Below are positions 1 to 6,428 of a stretch of DNA of 8,189 bases, piece by piece. The stretch lies in NCBI GenBank assembly GCA_003648875.1, contig QMQC01000063.1:1-8189 (forward strand). Reading direction: 5' to 3'. The notes under the pieces were generated by a model. It was not told the DNA's origin, searched no databases, and saw only the letters and a program-made list of their open reading frames with translations. Within the stretch, counting starts at the first letter, position 1; each line of letters starts with the position of its first letter. Origin of the DNA: Actinomycetota bacterium. Lineage in GTDB: Bacteria; Actinomycetota; Acidimicrobiia; Spongiisociales; UBA5794. The position numbers and the translations under genes are program-made.

Positions 1-1099
1 ACATCTTGATGTCACCAGGAGGCGCCGGTGCCGGTGGAAGCGTTGTCGTCGTTGTCGATGGGGGAACCGTTGTGGTCGGCGTTGAGCCACCGCCACTCGT
101 TACGGTGACCGATCCGGTCATGTCGGGGTGGAGAGTGCAGAAGTACGAATAGCTACCGGGCGTGTTGAAGGTGCGCGCATATGTCTGGCCCGCCATCACG
201 AACCCCGAATCAAATGACCCGTTGGTGTCGGTGACGGTGTGTGGAAGGGCTCCGGTGTTCGACCACACGAGTGTCGTCCCTGTCGCGATCGTCTTGGACG
301 ACGGCGTGTACCCGTTGTCGAAGATCGTCACATCGCCACCAGGCGAAGGTGTCGATGGAAGCGTTGTCGTCGGAGACTGGGGAACTGTTGTCGTTGGCGT
401 TGAGCCGCCTCCACCGGTCACGGTGATCGTGCCGGTCATGCCGCCGTGCTGCGTGCAGAAGTAGGGGAAGGAGCCCGCTGTGTTGAATGCGATCGATCGA
501 GTGCCGGTGGAAAAGAGAGGAGTTTGGAAGGAACCGTCGTTGGCGGTTGCATCGTGATCGTCGCCGTCGCGGTTCTCCCAGTTCACGGTGGCACCCAAGG
601 GAACCGTCAACGATCGTGGGCTGAACGAATCATTCCGCATGATGACGGTGTAGCCGCTGGAAGAGGGCACAGTTGTCGTCGGAGTCGAGCCACCCCCACC
701 GGATTCCGTAACGGTGACCGTGCCGAAGTAGCTCGAGTTGTCGTCATCCCTGTCATCGAAGTACTGATAGGTCCCGAGAGTGTCGAAGGTTATGGAGCGC
801 GACTCACCTTCATCGAGGTCGAGTTCGTATGACCTGGGGCCGGAGAATTCCAGACGGTGGTCGTCGTTGTCCTGATTGTCCCAAGTAACGGTTGTACCAA
901 CGGCGACCGTGAGGTCTTTTGGGCTGAGTGAGTTCGTGATGACGACTGTCACAGGTGCAGCAAGGACGGCAGGCCCGATCGTCCCGACAAACGCGACAAC
1001 CGCTGCCGCGATGAGGAACGCCATCTGACGCAGTGTGAAGGCGCCACCGCGTGATGGTCGGATGGCTGCCGTCTGGTTTGTTGGGGCTTGGTGATCCAC
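1..1099 (-). CDS. Secreted multidomain cupredoxin protein (3' end beyond window)
   Basis: The frame is open from a GTG at 1099 to the left edge, giving 366 codons with no stop, so the gene is partial. The start is set by AGAGGA seven bases upstream. Residues about 27-48 form a hydrophobic signal peptide ending VLA-AP. Cupredoxin-like beta domains follow at about 48-131, 148-227 and 254-333, and a fourth begins near 361. Domains 2 and 3 keep all four type 1 copper ligands (H182, C215, H218, M221; H287, C321, H324, M327), with the short C-x2-H-x2-M loop known from amicyanin. Domain 1 has H81, but an Asp-rich stretch (residues 115-120) replaces the Cys/His/Met loop, so it probably binds no type 1 copper. 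Gly/Ser/Thr/Pro linkers (GGGGSTPTTTVP type) separate the domains. The likely role is extracellular or cell-surface copper binding or electron transfer, which is inferred. It lies 113 bp after the thioredoxin-like gene and may belong to the same operon. Plus-strand frames across it are shadows. Confidence 0.85.
   Translation of the reverse strand, partial: MDHQAPTNQTAAIRPSRGGAFTLRQMAFLIAAAVVAFVGTIGPAVLAAPVTVVITNSLSPKDLTVAVGTTVTWDNQDNDDHRLEFSGPRSYELDLDEGESRSITFDTLGTYQYFDDRDDDNSSYFGTVTVTESGGGGSTPTTTVPSSSGYTVIMRNDSFSPRSLTVPLGATVNWENRDGDDHDATANDGSFQTPLFSTGTRSIAFNTAGSFPYFCTQHGGMTGTITVTGGGGSTPTTTVPQSPTTTLPSTPSPGGDVTIFDNGYTPSSKTIATGTTLVWSNTGALPHTVTDTNGSFDSGFVMAGQTYARTFNTPGSYSYFCTLHPDMTGSVTVTSGGGSTPTTTVPPSTTTTTLPPAPAPPGDIKM
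63..702 (-). repeat. Dispersed in-frame linker repeats between cupredoxin domains
   Basis: Three closely similar segments of about 33-36 bases lie at 63-95, 381-415 and 667-702. On the minus strand each encodes a Gly-rich stretch followed by S-T-P-T-T-T-V-P. They sit at the joins between successive cupredoxin domains. A second shared motif (TTTLPxxP) is encoded near 37-51 and 357-371. The pattern fits growth of the gene by duplication of a domain-plus-linker unit, and it may also hinder assembly of short reads. Confidence 0.7.
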
Positions 1100-1212
1100 G
1101 GTTTGGTCCTCTATTTGTCAATCTCTGTGGGAGTCATTGATGATTGTGTCTGGTGTCATAACTGTGTGATAATTCCCGGCTATCCGTGGGATAGATGTGT
1201 CGTGTCATCGGC

Positions 1213-2103
1213 TCAACCGAGCACTTCATGGAGTTCGATGGCATCCATGACGCCTTCGAATCGGGCGGTGACGTTGCCGGATCCGTCAATGACGAAGACC
1301 CATGGCTCGGATGGCAGATTCCATCCATCAGGACCGACCGACGGAGCGAGGTGGCTCGCGTCCGGCACGAAACCTGGCTCGGTGAAACCCTCGTATACCT
1401 CGACATGGATGAACCGGACTGCCGGATAGTCATCAGCGACATCCTTCGTGATGTTGAGAAGTGGTCCGCAAGCGGCGGACGCACAGAAAGCGGGGGTTGC
1501 GAACACGAGTACGGTTTCTTCGCCATTGGCGATTGCCTCGTCGAGACTCACCTCGTAGAACCGTTCGTCCGGGTCAGAGTCCGAGGTGAGTTCTGCGAGT
1601 GCCGTGTCGCCCAGGGTGGGAGTGACAGAGCTGGGAGCGACCGCTCCTATGTTCGGTGCATTGGTCTCCTCGAGAACGAGGAACTGGATGGGGTCAAGTG
1701 CGTCGCCGGATCCCGGCTCCACGACGAGCTGCCATGGTCCGGCGTGGGCGAACTCCACGTCCGCACGCCAGAGTCCCACAGCTCCGTCGATGATCCAGGT
1801 GAACACCGGTGTCACTGTCACCTCGTTGGAAGGATCGTTTGCGGGGCCGATGCGCACGCTCATTGCGTCTTCCGGCGAACCGAGCCTGCCCTCGCTCTCG
1901 GATACGACGCCGATGAGGAGACGAGACGGTCCCGTGCCGATGTCTGCGTTCGCTATGACGGCAAAGCTGTCGTCGGGAAATGTTGGGGTCTCTCCGCATC
2001 CCGTGAACGCGATTGCAGCGAGCGCACCAAGGATGAGAAGCATGACCTTCGGGCGCGGCCTGCGGCTGAATCGGTTGGTGGAGTGGTCGAGTGGGCTATT
2101 CAT
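1213..2103 (-). CDS. Thioredoxin-fold lipoprotein with N-terminal beta domain
   Basis: This 296-residue protein has an N-terminal basic stretch, a hydrophobic segment at 20-35 and a lipobox FTGC (lipidated C36), so it should be anchored on the outer face of the membrane. Residues about 58-145 look like an all-beta FixH/YtkA-like domain (motif FTWIIDGAVGLWRADVEF). Residues about 165-296 resemble a thioredoxin fold. A beta strand leads into TPAFCASAACGP, with cysteines at 207 and 212, and SEPWVFVIDGSGNV (265-278) supplies the cis-Pro position (P267). The cysteines are spaced C-x4-C, not the CxxC of classical thioredoxins, so redox activity is not assured; metal binding or Sco-like copper handling are alternatives. 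The ATG at 2103 has GGAG six bases upstream and overlaps the end of the preceding gene by eight bases (ATGAATAG), indicating translational coupling. Its neighbours suggest a role in maturing or reducing extracytoplasmic copper proteins, which is an inference. Confidence 0.85.
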   Translation of the reverse strand: MNSPLDHSTNRFSRRPRPKVMLLILGALAAIAFTGCGETPTFPDDSFAVIANADIGTGPSRLLIGVVSESEGRLGSPEDAMSVRIGPANDPSNEVTVTPVFTWIIDGAVGLWRADVEFAHAGPWQLVVEPGSGDALDPIQFLVLEETNAPNIGAVAPSSVTPTLGDTALAELTSDSDPDERFYEVSLDEAIANGEETVLVFATPAFCASAACGPLLNITKDVADDYPAVRFIHVEVYEGFTEPGFVPDASHLAPSVGPDGWNLPSEPWVFVIDGSGNVTARFEGVMDAIELHEVLG

Positions 2104-2554
2104 GAGCGTCTCCGAGTGTCAGGGCTTCAAGTGAACCGTCATCGAGTTCTCGATATTCGAACTTGACCGGTGTGCCACTTATCAAGTGATCACGGACGTG
2201 AGAGATCGGTCCGCCGTCGAACAGGACGCCGTCAGCAGGGACGAAGTCGACCTTCTCTCCGTCCTCTGTGAGGAGTGTGATGAGTGTGATGGCGGTGAGA
2301 TCGCCCTTGACGTCGATCACCGTTCCAGTGACGACCAACAGGGCCTCGTCGTCGTTGTTTGTCTCGGGTTGCTCGCCGTGATCGTGGTCGGTCTCATCAT
2401 GGGCACTGCTGTCCGACGTTGAGGCTGTTTGCTCGATCGCTTGTTCATCCGCAGCGTCACTATTGCCGTTAGACGACGAGCACGCCTGAAGCGCGAACAT
2501 GGAGAGTACAAGCAACAGAGCGGCGGCGGAGACAGATGCTGAACGGCGACTCAT
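2096..2554 (-). CDS. His/Asp-rich lipoprotein of unknown function
   Basis: This is a 152-residue lipoprotein with signal peptide 1-24 and lipobox LQAC (C25). A low-complexity acidic stretch (26-70) follows and includes the putative metal-binding run HDETDHDHGE (52-61). A compact C-terminal domain (about 74-150) has the pattern GTVIDV...LLTEDGEKVDFVPADGVLFDGGPIS and looks like a small beta-barrel. I do not recognise it as a named family. I chose the ATG at 2554 because it has GAGG five bases upstream and puts the lipobox 25 residues in; the longer frame from 2644 would bury the signal peptide. The start overlaps the TGA of the upstream cupredoxin gene (ATGA), and its own stop overlaps the next start. 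The context suggests it binds copper or another metal outside the cell or passes it to a neighbour, but this is not shown by the sequence. Confidence 0.8.
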   Translation of the reverse strand: MSRRSASVSAAALLLVLSMFALQACSSSNGNSDAADEQAIEQTASTSDSSAHDETDHDHGEQPETNNDDEALLVVTGTVIDVKGDLTAITLITLLTEDGEKVDFVPADGVLFDGGPISHVRDHLISGTPVKFEYRELDDGSLEALTLGDAHE

Positions 2555-3708
2555 GCTTGCCTCGCATTCGTTGGTGAAGGCCGAGTCCGGTGAGAAGGTG
2601 CTGATCCGTCGTCCAGAGCCAGGGTGAGGTGCCAAAGAGCCCACGAGCTTGCAATGAGCATGAGGAAGAGGAGTCCGAGGAAAGGTACGACGAGGCCTCC
2701 GAGACCGAACCCTGGCTCTGAACTGCCGGACGTCAAGGGCGGGATGAGTGATGACGACGCTGCCACCGGGGCATCGTCCGGGAGAGCGACGGTTGCGGAT
2801 GCTACTTCTATCGGTATCACGGTGATCTCACCTGTCATTCCTGATTCTCGATGGCCCGGAAGGTTACAGAGGAACTCCGCAACTGTCGTCAAATCAGGTG
2901 TCGTGAACGTGACCTCTTCTGTTGCGCCGGCCTCGGCTTCCACGAAGGCGCCGAGTTCGGGAATGTTGATGTTGTGAGGCACAACGCCCAGGTTGATGAG
3001 CCGGAGGGTCACGGTTGCGCCCGTCGGGACATCAATCGAGGGTGGGAAGAAAGCGAAGTCTCTCGATTCGATCTCGATGGTGATGTTCGCATCGACCGAG
3101 GCCACAGTGTCGGCATCCTCACCGACAGTGGTCGACGACACCAGGGCGCCCTGCGACCGTGATCCGGCTTCGAGGAGCCTTCGTGCGAGGTACATGGCTG
3201 ACACGGGATCGCCCGGTTCAGATGCTGCGACCCAGAATCCTCCTTCAACTCCGGCGTGTGCGGCGAGGTCCGGTGATCCGGTCGGGGCGACGCTCGGATC
3301 CATGTCGAGATCCTCGAGCGTCTCACCATCCAGCCCGAGGTCCTTGAGAACCTCGACGGGATCATTCAATGCGAGAACGAGTCCGGAGGAGAGGACAGCC
3401 TCGTGGACGAGCTTCTCGAGGGCAGACAGCGCGTGATCTGCCGTTCCTTCCTCAGATGCGGCTGCGAAGGAATTCAGCGCACCAATGACCGCAGCGATGT
3501 CACCGATCGTCCACTCGACCCCTGATCGATCGATATCTACGACGAGTTCGGTGACGAGATCGGCTGCTACTGCCGCATATGTCGGCTCGTCCAGTGCGGA
3601 AGCAGCCAGAGAGAGTGCTTCAACTGCGTTCGCGGTCCCTGTCGGACCGGTCCCCCGATCGTTGAGAGCAGTGAGGATCGAGTGCGGTGGGCCGGAGATC
3701 CATCTCAC
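2551..3708 (-). CDS. Membrane-anchored cupredoxin with helical N-terminal domain
   Basis: This is a 385-residue protein. Residues about 25-190 are Ala/Leu-rich and probably all-helical, with no family that I recognise. Residues about 205-300 form a cupredoxin domain: DFAFFPPSIDVPTGATVTL, then H245 in PHNINIP, then C281, H286 and M291 in the C-x4-H-x4-M loop. That spacing is typical of rusticyanin and sulfocyanin and differs from the other cupredoxins here. A Pro/Ser-rich linker leads to one membrane helix (about 336-360) and a short basic tail (HRTR). There is no recognisable signal peptide after the GTG start at 3708, which is odd for a copper protein whose basic tail suggests that the N-terminal part faces outside. 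The GTG overlaps the TGA of the response regulator (GTGA), and no strong ribosome site precedes it, so translation probably depends on coupling. It may be a surface electron carrier; that is inferred. Confidence 0.8.
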   Translation of the reverse strand: MRWISGPPHSILTALNDRGTGPTGTANAVEALSLAASALDEPTYAAVAADLVTELVVDIDRSGVEWTIGDIAAVIGALNSFAAASEEGTADHALSALEKLVHEAVLSSGLVLALNDPVEVLKDLGLDGETLEDLDMDPSVAPTGSPDLAAHAGVEGGFWVAASEPGDPVSAMYLARRLLEAGSRSQGALVSSTTVGEDADTVASVDANITIEIESRDFAFFPPSIDVPTGATVTLRLINLGVVPHNINIPELGAFVEAEAGATEEVTFTTPDLTTVAEFLCNLPGHRESGMTGEITVIPIEVASATVALPDDAPVAASSSLIPPLTSGSSEPGFGLGGLVVPFLGLLFLMLIASSWALWHLTLALDDGSAPSHRTRPSPTNARQA

Positions 3709-4352
3709 GATCGGTTCTCGAAGCTCCTCCGCTGAGCCAGCAGAGCAGCCTCGACGCGGCTGCGGACGTGAAGTTTCTGCAGGACGTTCGTCATGTAGTG
3801 CTTGACGGTCTTCTCTGCCAAGTACAAACGCTCACCGATCTCACGGTTTGTGAGCCCAGCCGCCACGAGTTCGAGGATCTCGTGCTCTCGCCCAGTCAGG
3901 CTCTCGAAGGGGTCGGCTTGATCATCGCGCGTCATCTCGCTCAGAATCCCGGATGCAAGCGCAGGTGTGATGTAGACCTCGCCAGCAGTCACGGACCGAA
4001 CCGCGTGGATCAATCCTTGTCCGGAAACACCCTTGAGAACGTAACCACGAGCTCCTGCCTTGAGAGCCTGAAGCAGATCGTCAGTGTCCTCGGACACGGT
4101 GAGTATGAGGACGGCGGTCGCTGGACACCGCGCAGATATCTCGCTCGTCGCAGCGATCCCGCCGATGCCGGGCATCGTTAAGTCGAGAATCGCAATGTCA
4201 GGCAGAAGTTCAACAGTCTGCTGGACCGCACCTTCACCGTCGCTCGCTTCTGCAATCACCTCGATGTCGGGTTCATCACCCAAGGTGTTCACCACACCCT
4301 CGCGGAACAGCGGATGGTCGTCGGCAACGAGGATGCGTATCGTCTCAGTCAT
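3705..4352 (-). CDS. NarL/FixJ-family response regulator
   Basis: This 215-residue regulator has a receiver domain at about 5-121, with acidic pair D11/D12, phosphoacceptor D57 in DIAILDLTMPG, switch T85 and K107 in GYVLKG. A LuxR-type helix-turn-helix follows at about 150-210: SLTGREHEILELVAAGLTNREI, then the KTVKHYMTNVLQKL recognition region. Length and all key residues are normal for the NarL family, so it should be functional. The ATG at 4352 has GAGGG five bases upstream and overlaps the kinase stop by eight bases, so the two are a cognate pair. The following cupredoxin gene starts within its stop codon. Its targets are unknown; the divergent region at 5740-5933 is the obvious candidate, which would make the system autoregulated. 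Confidence 0.95.
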   Translation of the reverse strand: MTETIRILVADDHPLFREGVVNTLGDEPDIEVIAEASDGEGAVQQTVELLPDIAILDLTMPGIGGIAATSEISARCPATAVLILTVSEDTDDLLQALKAGARGYVLKGVSGQGLIHAVRSVTAGEVYITPALASGILSEMTRDDQADPFESLTGREHEILELVAAGLTNREIGERLYLAEKTVKHYMTNVLQKLHVRSRVEAALLAQRRSFENRS

Positions 4353-5739
4353 CTGTGCCCTCGATCACAAGTGGTAGGCGAGCTCTCACTATGGTGCCTT
4401 GGCTCGTGGCGCTCTGGACGGAGAACGTCCCGCCGAGTAACTCGACTCGTTCCCGCATCCCGACGAGACCGAGAGTTGCCACACCGGTACCCGCCCTCGC
4501 ATCGAAGCCAACCCCGTCGTCCTTGATCTCAACATCGACGAATCCCCCGGAGTCGGTCACGAGCACGTGTCTGGAGGCGGAACCCGCGTGTTTGAAACTG
4601 TTCGCCAATGACTCCTGGACCACACGGTATATGGTGATATTCACAGGAGTTGGTCCACGGCCGAATTCCTCATCGCAATCGAAATCGACGGGTTCACCCG
4701 ATATGCGACCAAAGTCAGACACTGCGCGCATGGCAGCGTCACACGGAGTGAGGCCTTCGACGCTCGGTGCCCTGAGACCGTGGGTGATCGCCCTGAGATC
4801 CGTCAACGCTGAACTCAGGGCAGTTGCGAGTGTCTCCACCTCTTGATGGGACCCGCTTCCGTTGCCCTCCGTCAACTCGGCAATGTGTTCGATCCTCAGG
4901 AGAGCAAGCGCAACATCTTGGGCAGGACCGTCGTGGATGTCTGCGGACACCCGACGAAGGAATCGCTCGTTGAGCGTTGTCGTGCGCGCTGCCGCCGTGT
5001 TGACCTTGGTCTGAAGGAGTTGATTCTCATCGAGAGCGTGTTGCAGCTCGTCCACGCTTGCAAAGAGCTCGGCCTGCTGCATCGCGATCGTCCCGCTGGC
5101 GCGGCGCACCATGCCGACAAGGAGAACGTACATGATCAGGGTTGCGAACCCGACGATGGCCCAACCTTCCAGCTGGGCTCTCTGGATCTTTGCTATCAAG
5201 TCATCAGGTAGCTGATAGAACTCGGTGACTGCGATCACCGAACCGGTGCTCTCGTTGCGGACCGGGGCATAGGTCTCGATCAACCTGTCCCAGGACTTCC
5301 GCTCATATTCGTTCTCCGGCTCGGAGAGGTCGCTCAGCTCAGATACGACCTCTCCGGCGAAGGCGCGGCCGAGGTCATCCTGGACATCGAACTTGTGGCC
5401 GATGAGATCAGCGTTGGGGCTGTAGAGGATCACTCCGTTCGGTGACCATATCTTGACGGAGACGATCTCTGAATCCAGGGAGGTTCTTTCGATGAGGAGA
5501 TCGAGTTCGGTCTTGGCTGTGGGGGAGACGGGCCCGTGTAGTGGCGAATCTTGGATCAACGGACTCACGAGACTGTCGACGTAGAGGGCTGCTACGCCTG
5601 CTGTCCTGTCAATCACAGCCTCTCTGACGTTCGACTGCAACCAGAGTCCGATCGTGACCATGCCGATCAGAAGAATTCCGAGACCAAAGAGCAGGAACTG
5701 GCCAGCGAATGTGAGTCGATTGATGCCGGGGATCTGCAT
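4345..5739 (-). CDS. Sensor histidine kinase, HisKA_3/NarX-DegS type, with Cache-like sensor
   Basis: This is a 464-residue membrane kinase. TM1 (about 10-35) and TM2 (about 193-213) flank an extracytoplasmic domain of about 155 residues with Cache/PAS-like features (VSVKIWSPNGVILYSPNADLIG, then ETYAPVRN...VIAVTEFY). No Cys- or His-rich metal site is visible in it. A coiled linker leads to the HisKA_3 dimerisation segment with phosphoacceptor H269 in DIHDGPAQD. The HATPase domain follows, with N380 in LANSFKHAG, the DDGVGFD box (D408) and the GLVGMRERV box (424-432). The ATG at 5739 is chosen because TTGGAG lies five bases upstream and it directly precedes TM1; the frame extends to 5868, but the extra residues look non-coding. 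The stop overlaps the response regulator start by eight bases. It is the first gene of the operon and its signal cannot be deduced. Confidence 0.93.
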   Translation of the reverse strand: MQIPGINRLTFAGQFLLFGLGILLIGMVTIGLWLQSNVREAVIDRTAGVAALYVDSLVSPLIQDSPLHGPVSPTAKTELDLLIERTSLDSEIVSVKIWSPNGVILYSPNADLIGHKFDVQDDLGRAFAGEVVSELSDLSEPENEYERKSWDRLIETYAPVRNESTGSVIAVTEFYQLPDDLIAKIQRAQLEGWAIVGFATLIMYVLLVGMVRRASGTIAMQQAELFASVDELQHALDENQLLQTKVNTAAARTTTLNERFLRRVSADIHDGPAQDVALALLRIEHIAELTEGNGSGSHQEVETLATALSSALTDLRAITHGLRAPSVEGLTPCDAAMRAVSDFGRISGEPVDFDCDEEFGRGPTPVNITIYRVVQESLANSFKHAGSASRHVLVTDSGGFVDVEIKDDGVGFDARAGTGVATLGLVGMRERVELLGGTFSVQSATSQGTIVRARLPLVIEGTDD

Positions 5740-5933
5740 GGGTGCTCCAAGATGTCGAACGAGGCCATTGTACGAAGAATGACGCCGGACCATGGTCGGA
5801 AACCGAGGGGACCTTGGGACCACAGATCTTGCGACCCCGGACCCTACCGGCCAACCGGCAGAGGCCATACGGTGTGTGCAGACGAGAGGAGCGTCACGAC
5901 GCTCCCATCTCGTACCAACCGAAAGGGAGAATG
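5740..5933. promoter_or_regulatory. Divergent promoter region between kinase operon and cupredoxin lipoprotein
   Basis: These 194 bases separate two divergent start codons and must carry promoters for both. On the minus strand a TACAAT at 5772-5767, ending 27 bases before the kinase ATG, is a good -10 match. At 17-bp spacing the -35 position falls on CCATGG, a poor match, which would suit a regulator-dependent promoter. A perfect palindrome GACCATGGTC (5788-5797) covers that -35 and could be an operator. On the plus strand I see no convincing -10/-35, only GGGAG before the start. A short CCGG-containing inverted repeat (ccggccaaccgg, near 5847) is also present. Confidence 0.45.
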
Positions 5934-6428
5934 ATGAGATTCAGACACCTGATCACGGTCGTCGCGATCAGCGCGCTCGTGGTCGCTGCGTGCAGCAGCG
6001 ATAGCGGAGCCGAGCCCGGGGACGTCCTGTTCGATGTGGAGCTGATTGAGGTCAAGGGAGCAACAGACGGAATTCCTGCACCCGATGTTGATCCGACATC
6101 CCTGTCGCAGGGATACGGGTACAAGGCGCCAGGTGACTACGACGCTGAGAACCCCGCCAAGTTCCAGGTAGCGACATACATGTTCGCCCCAGGTGCAATG
6201 ACAGTTGCAAAGGGCGATTCCGTGACGCTTCGCATGTTCGGTGTGAACGGCGACGAGCATCTGATCTTCGTCCAGGCCCCGGATGGATCCACCGTTGTGG
6301 ATGCGTTCACGGCCAACAGAGGGCGGGAATACTCAGTGAGCTTCGATGCCGACCAAGCCGGTCACTACAAGCTGATCTGCACGACGCATGGTCCGACCAT
6401 GACGGCCGACATCTTCTCTACCGGCTGA
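5934..6428 (+). CDS. Cupredoxin-domain lipoprotein
   Basis: This is a 164-residue protein with signal peptide 1-19 and lipobox VVAAC (C20), so it should be tethered to the outer face of the membrane. A linker region with the motif GYGYKAPGDYD (60-70) precedes the cupredoxin domain (about 78-162): TYMFAPGAMTVAKGDSVTL, then H109 in GDEHLIFV, then C149, H152 and M156 in CTTHGPTM. The C-x2-H-x3-M spacing differs from plastocyanin (x2/x4), amicyanin (x2/x2) and azurin (x4/x3), but all four ligand types are present. Two ATGs adjoin at 5931 and 5934; the second is favoured because AGGGAG lies four bases before it, while the first is only one base away. It is transcribed divergently from the kinase operon, followed by a strong hairpin, and probably monocistronic. 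Likely role: electron carrier or copper binding (inferred). The longer frame from 5742 is non-coding upstream sequence. Confidence 0.88.
   Translation: MRFRHLITVVAISALVVAACSSDSGAEPGDVLFDVELIEVKGATDGIPAPDVDPTSLSQGYGYKAPGDYDAENPAKFQVATYMFAPGAMTVAKGDSVTLRMFGVNGDEHLIFVQAPDGSTVVDAFTANRGREYSVSFDADQAGHYKLICTTHGPTMTADIFSTG

Noticed and set aside
446..832. Plus-strand open frame of 128 codons
   Set aside because: It is antisense to the multi-cupredoxin gene and shows no coding features of its own.
1116..1121. TTGACA on the minus strand as a -35 for the multi-cupredoxin gene
   Set aside because: At normal spacing the -10 would fall on the start codon, where no good hexamer is present.
1180..1194. Small hairpin CTATCC-GTG-GGATAG after the thioredoxin-like gene
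   Set aside because: The stem is only 6 bp and no T-run follows, so it is too weak to call a terminator; it might at most attenuate transcription into the next gene.
1195..2166. Plus-strand open frame of 323 codons
   Set aside because: It lies antisense to the thioredoxin-fold lipoprotein, which has a lipobox, recognisable fold motifs and a ribosome site; the plus-strand product has no signal or family features. Long antisense frames are common in GC-rich DNA.
2555..2644. N-terminal extension of the His-rich lipoprotein
   Set aside because: It would put 30 hydrophilic residues before the lipoprotein signal peptide and lies inside the upstream cupredoxin gene.
5740..5868. N-terminal extension of the histidine kinase
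   Set aside because: The internal ATG at 5739 has a good ribosome site and directly precedes the first membrane helix; the extra 43 residues overlap the divergent promoter region.
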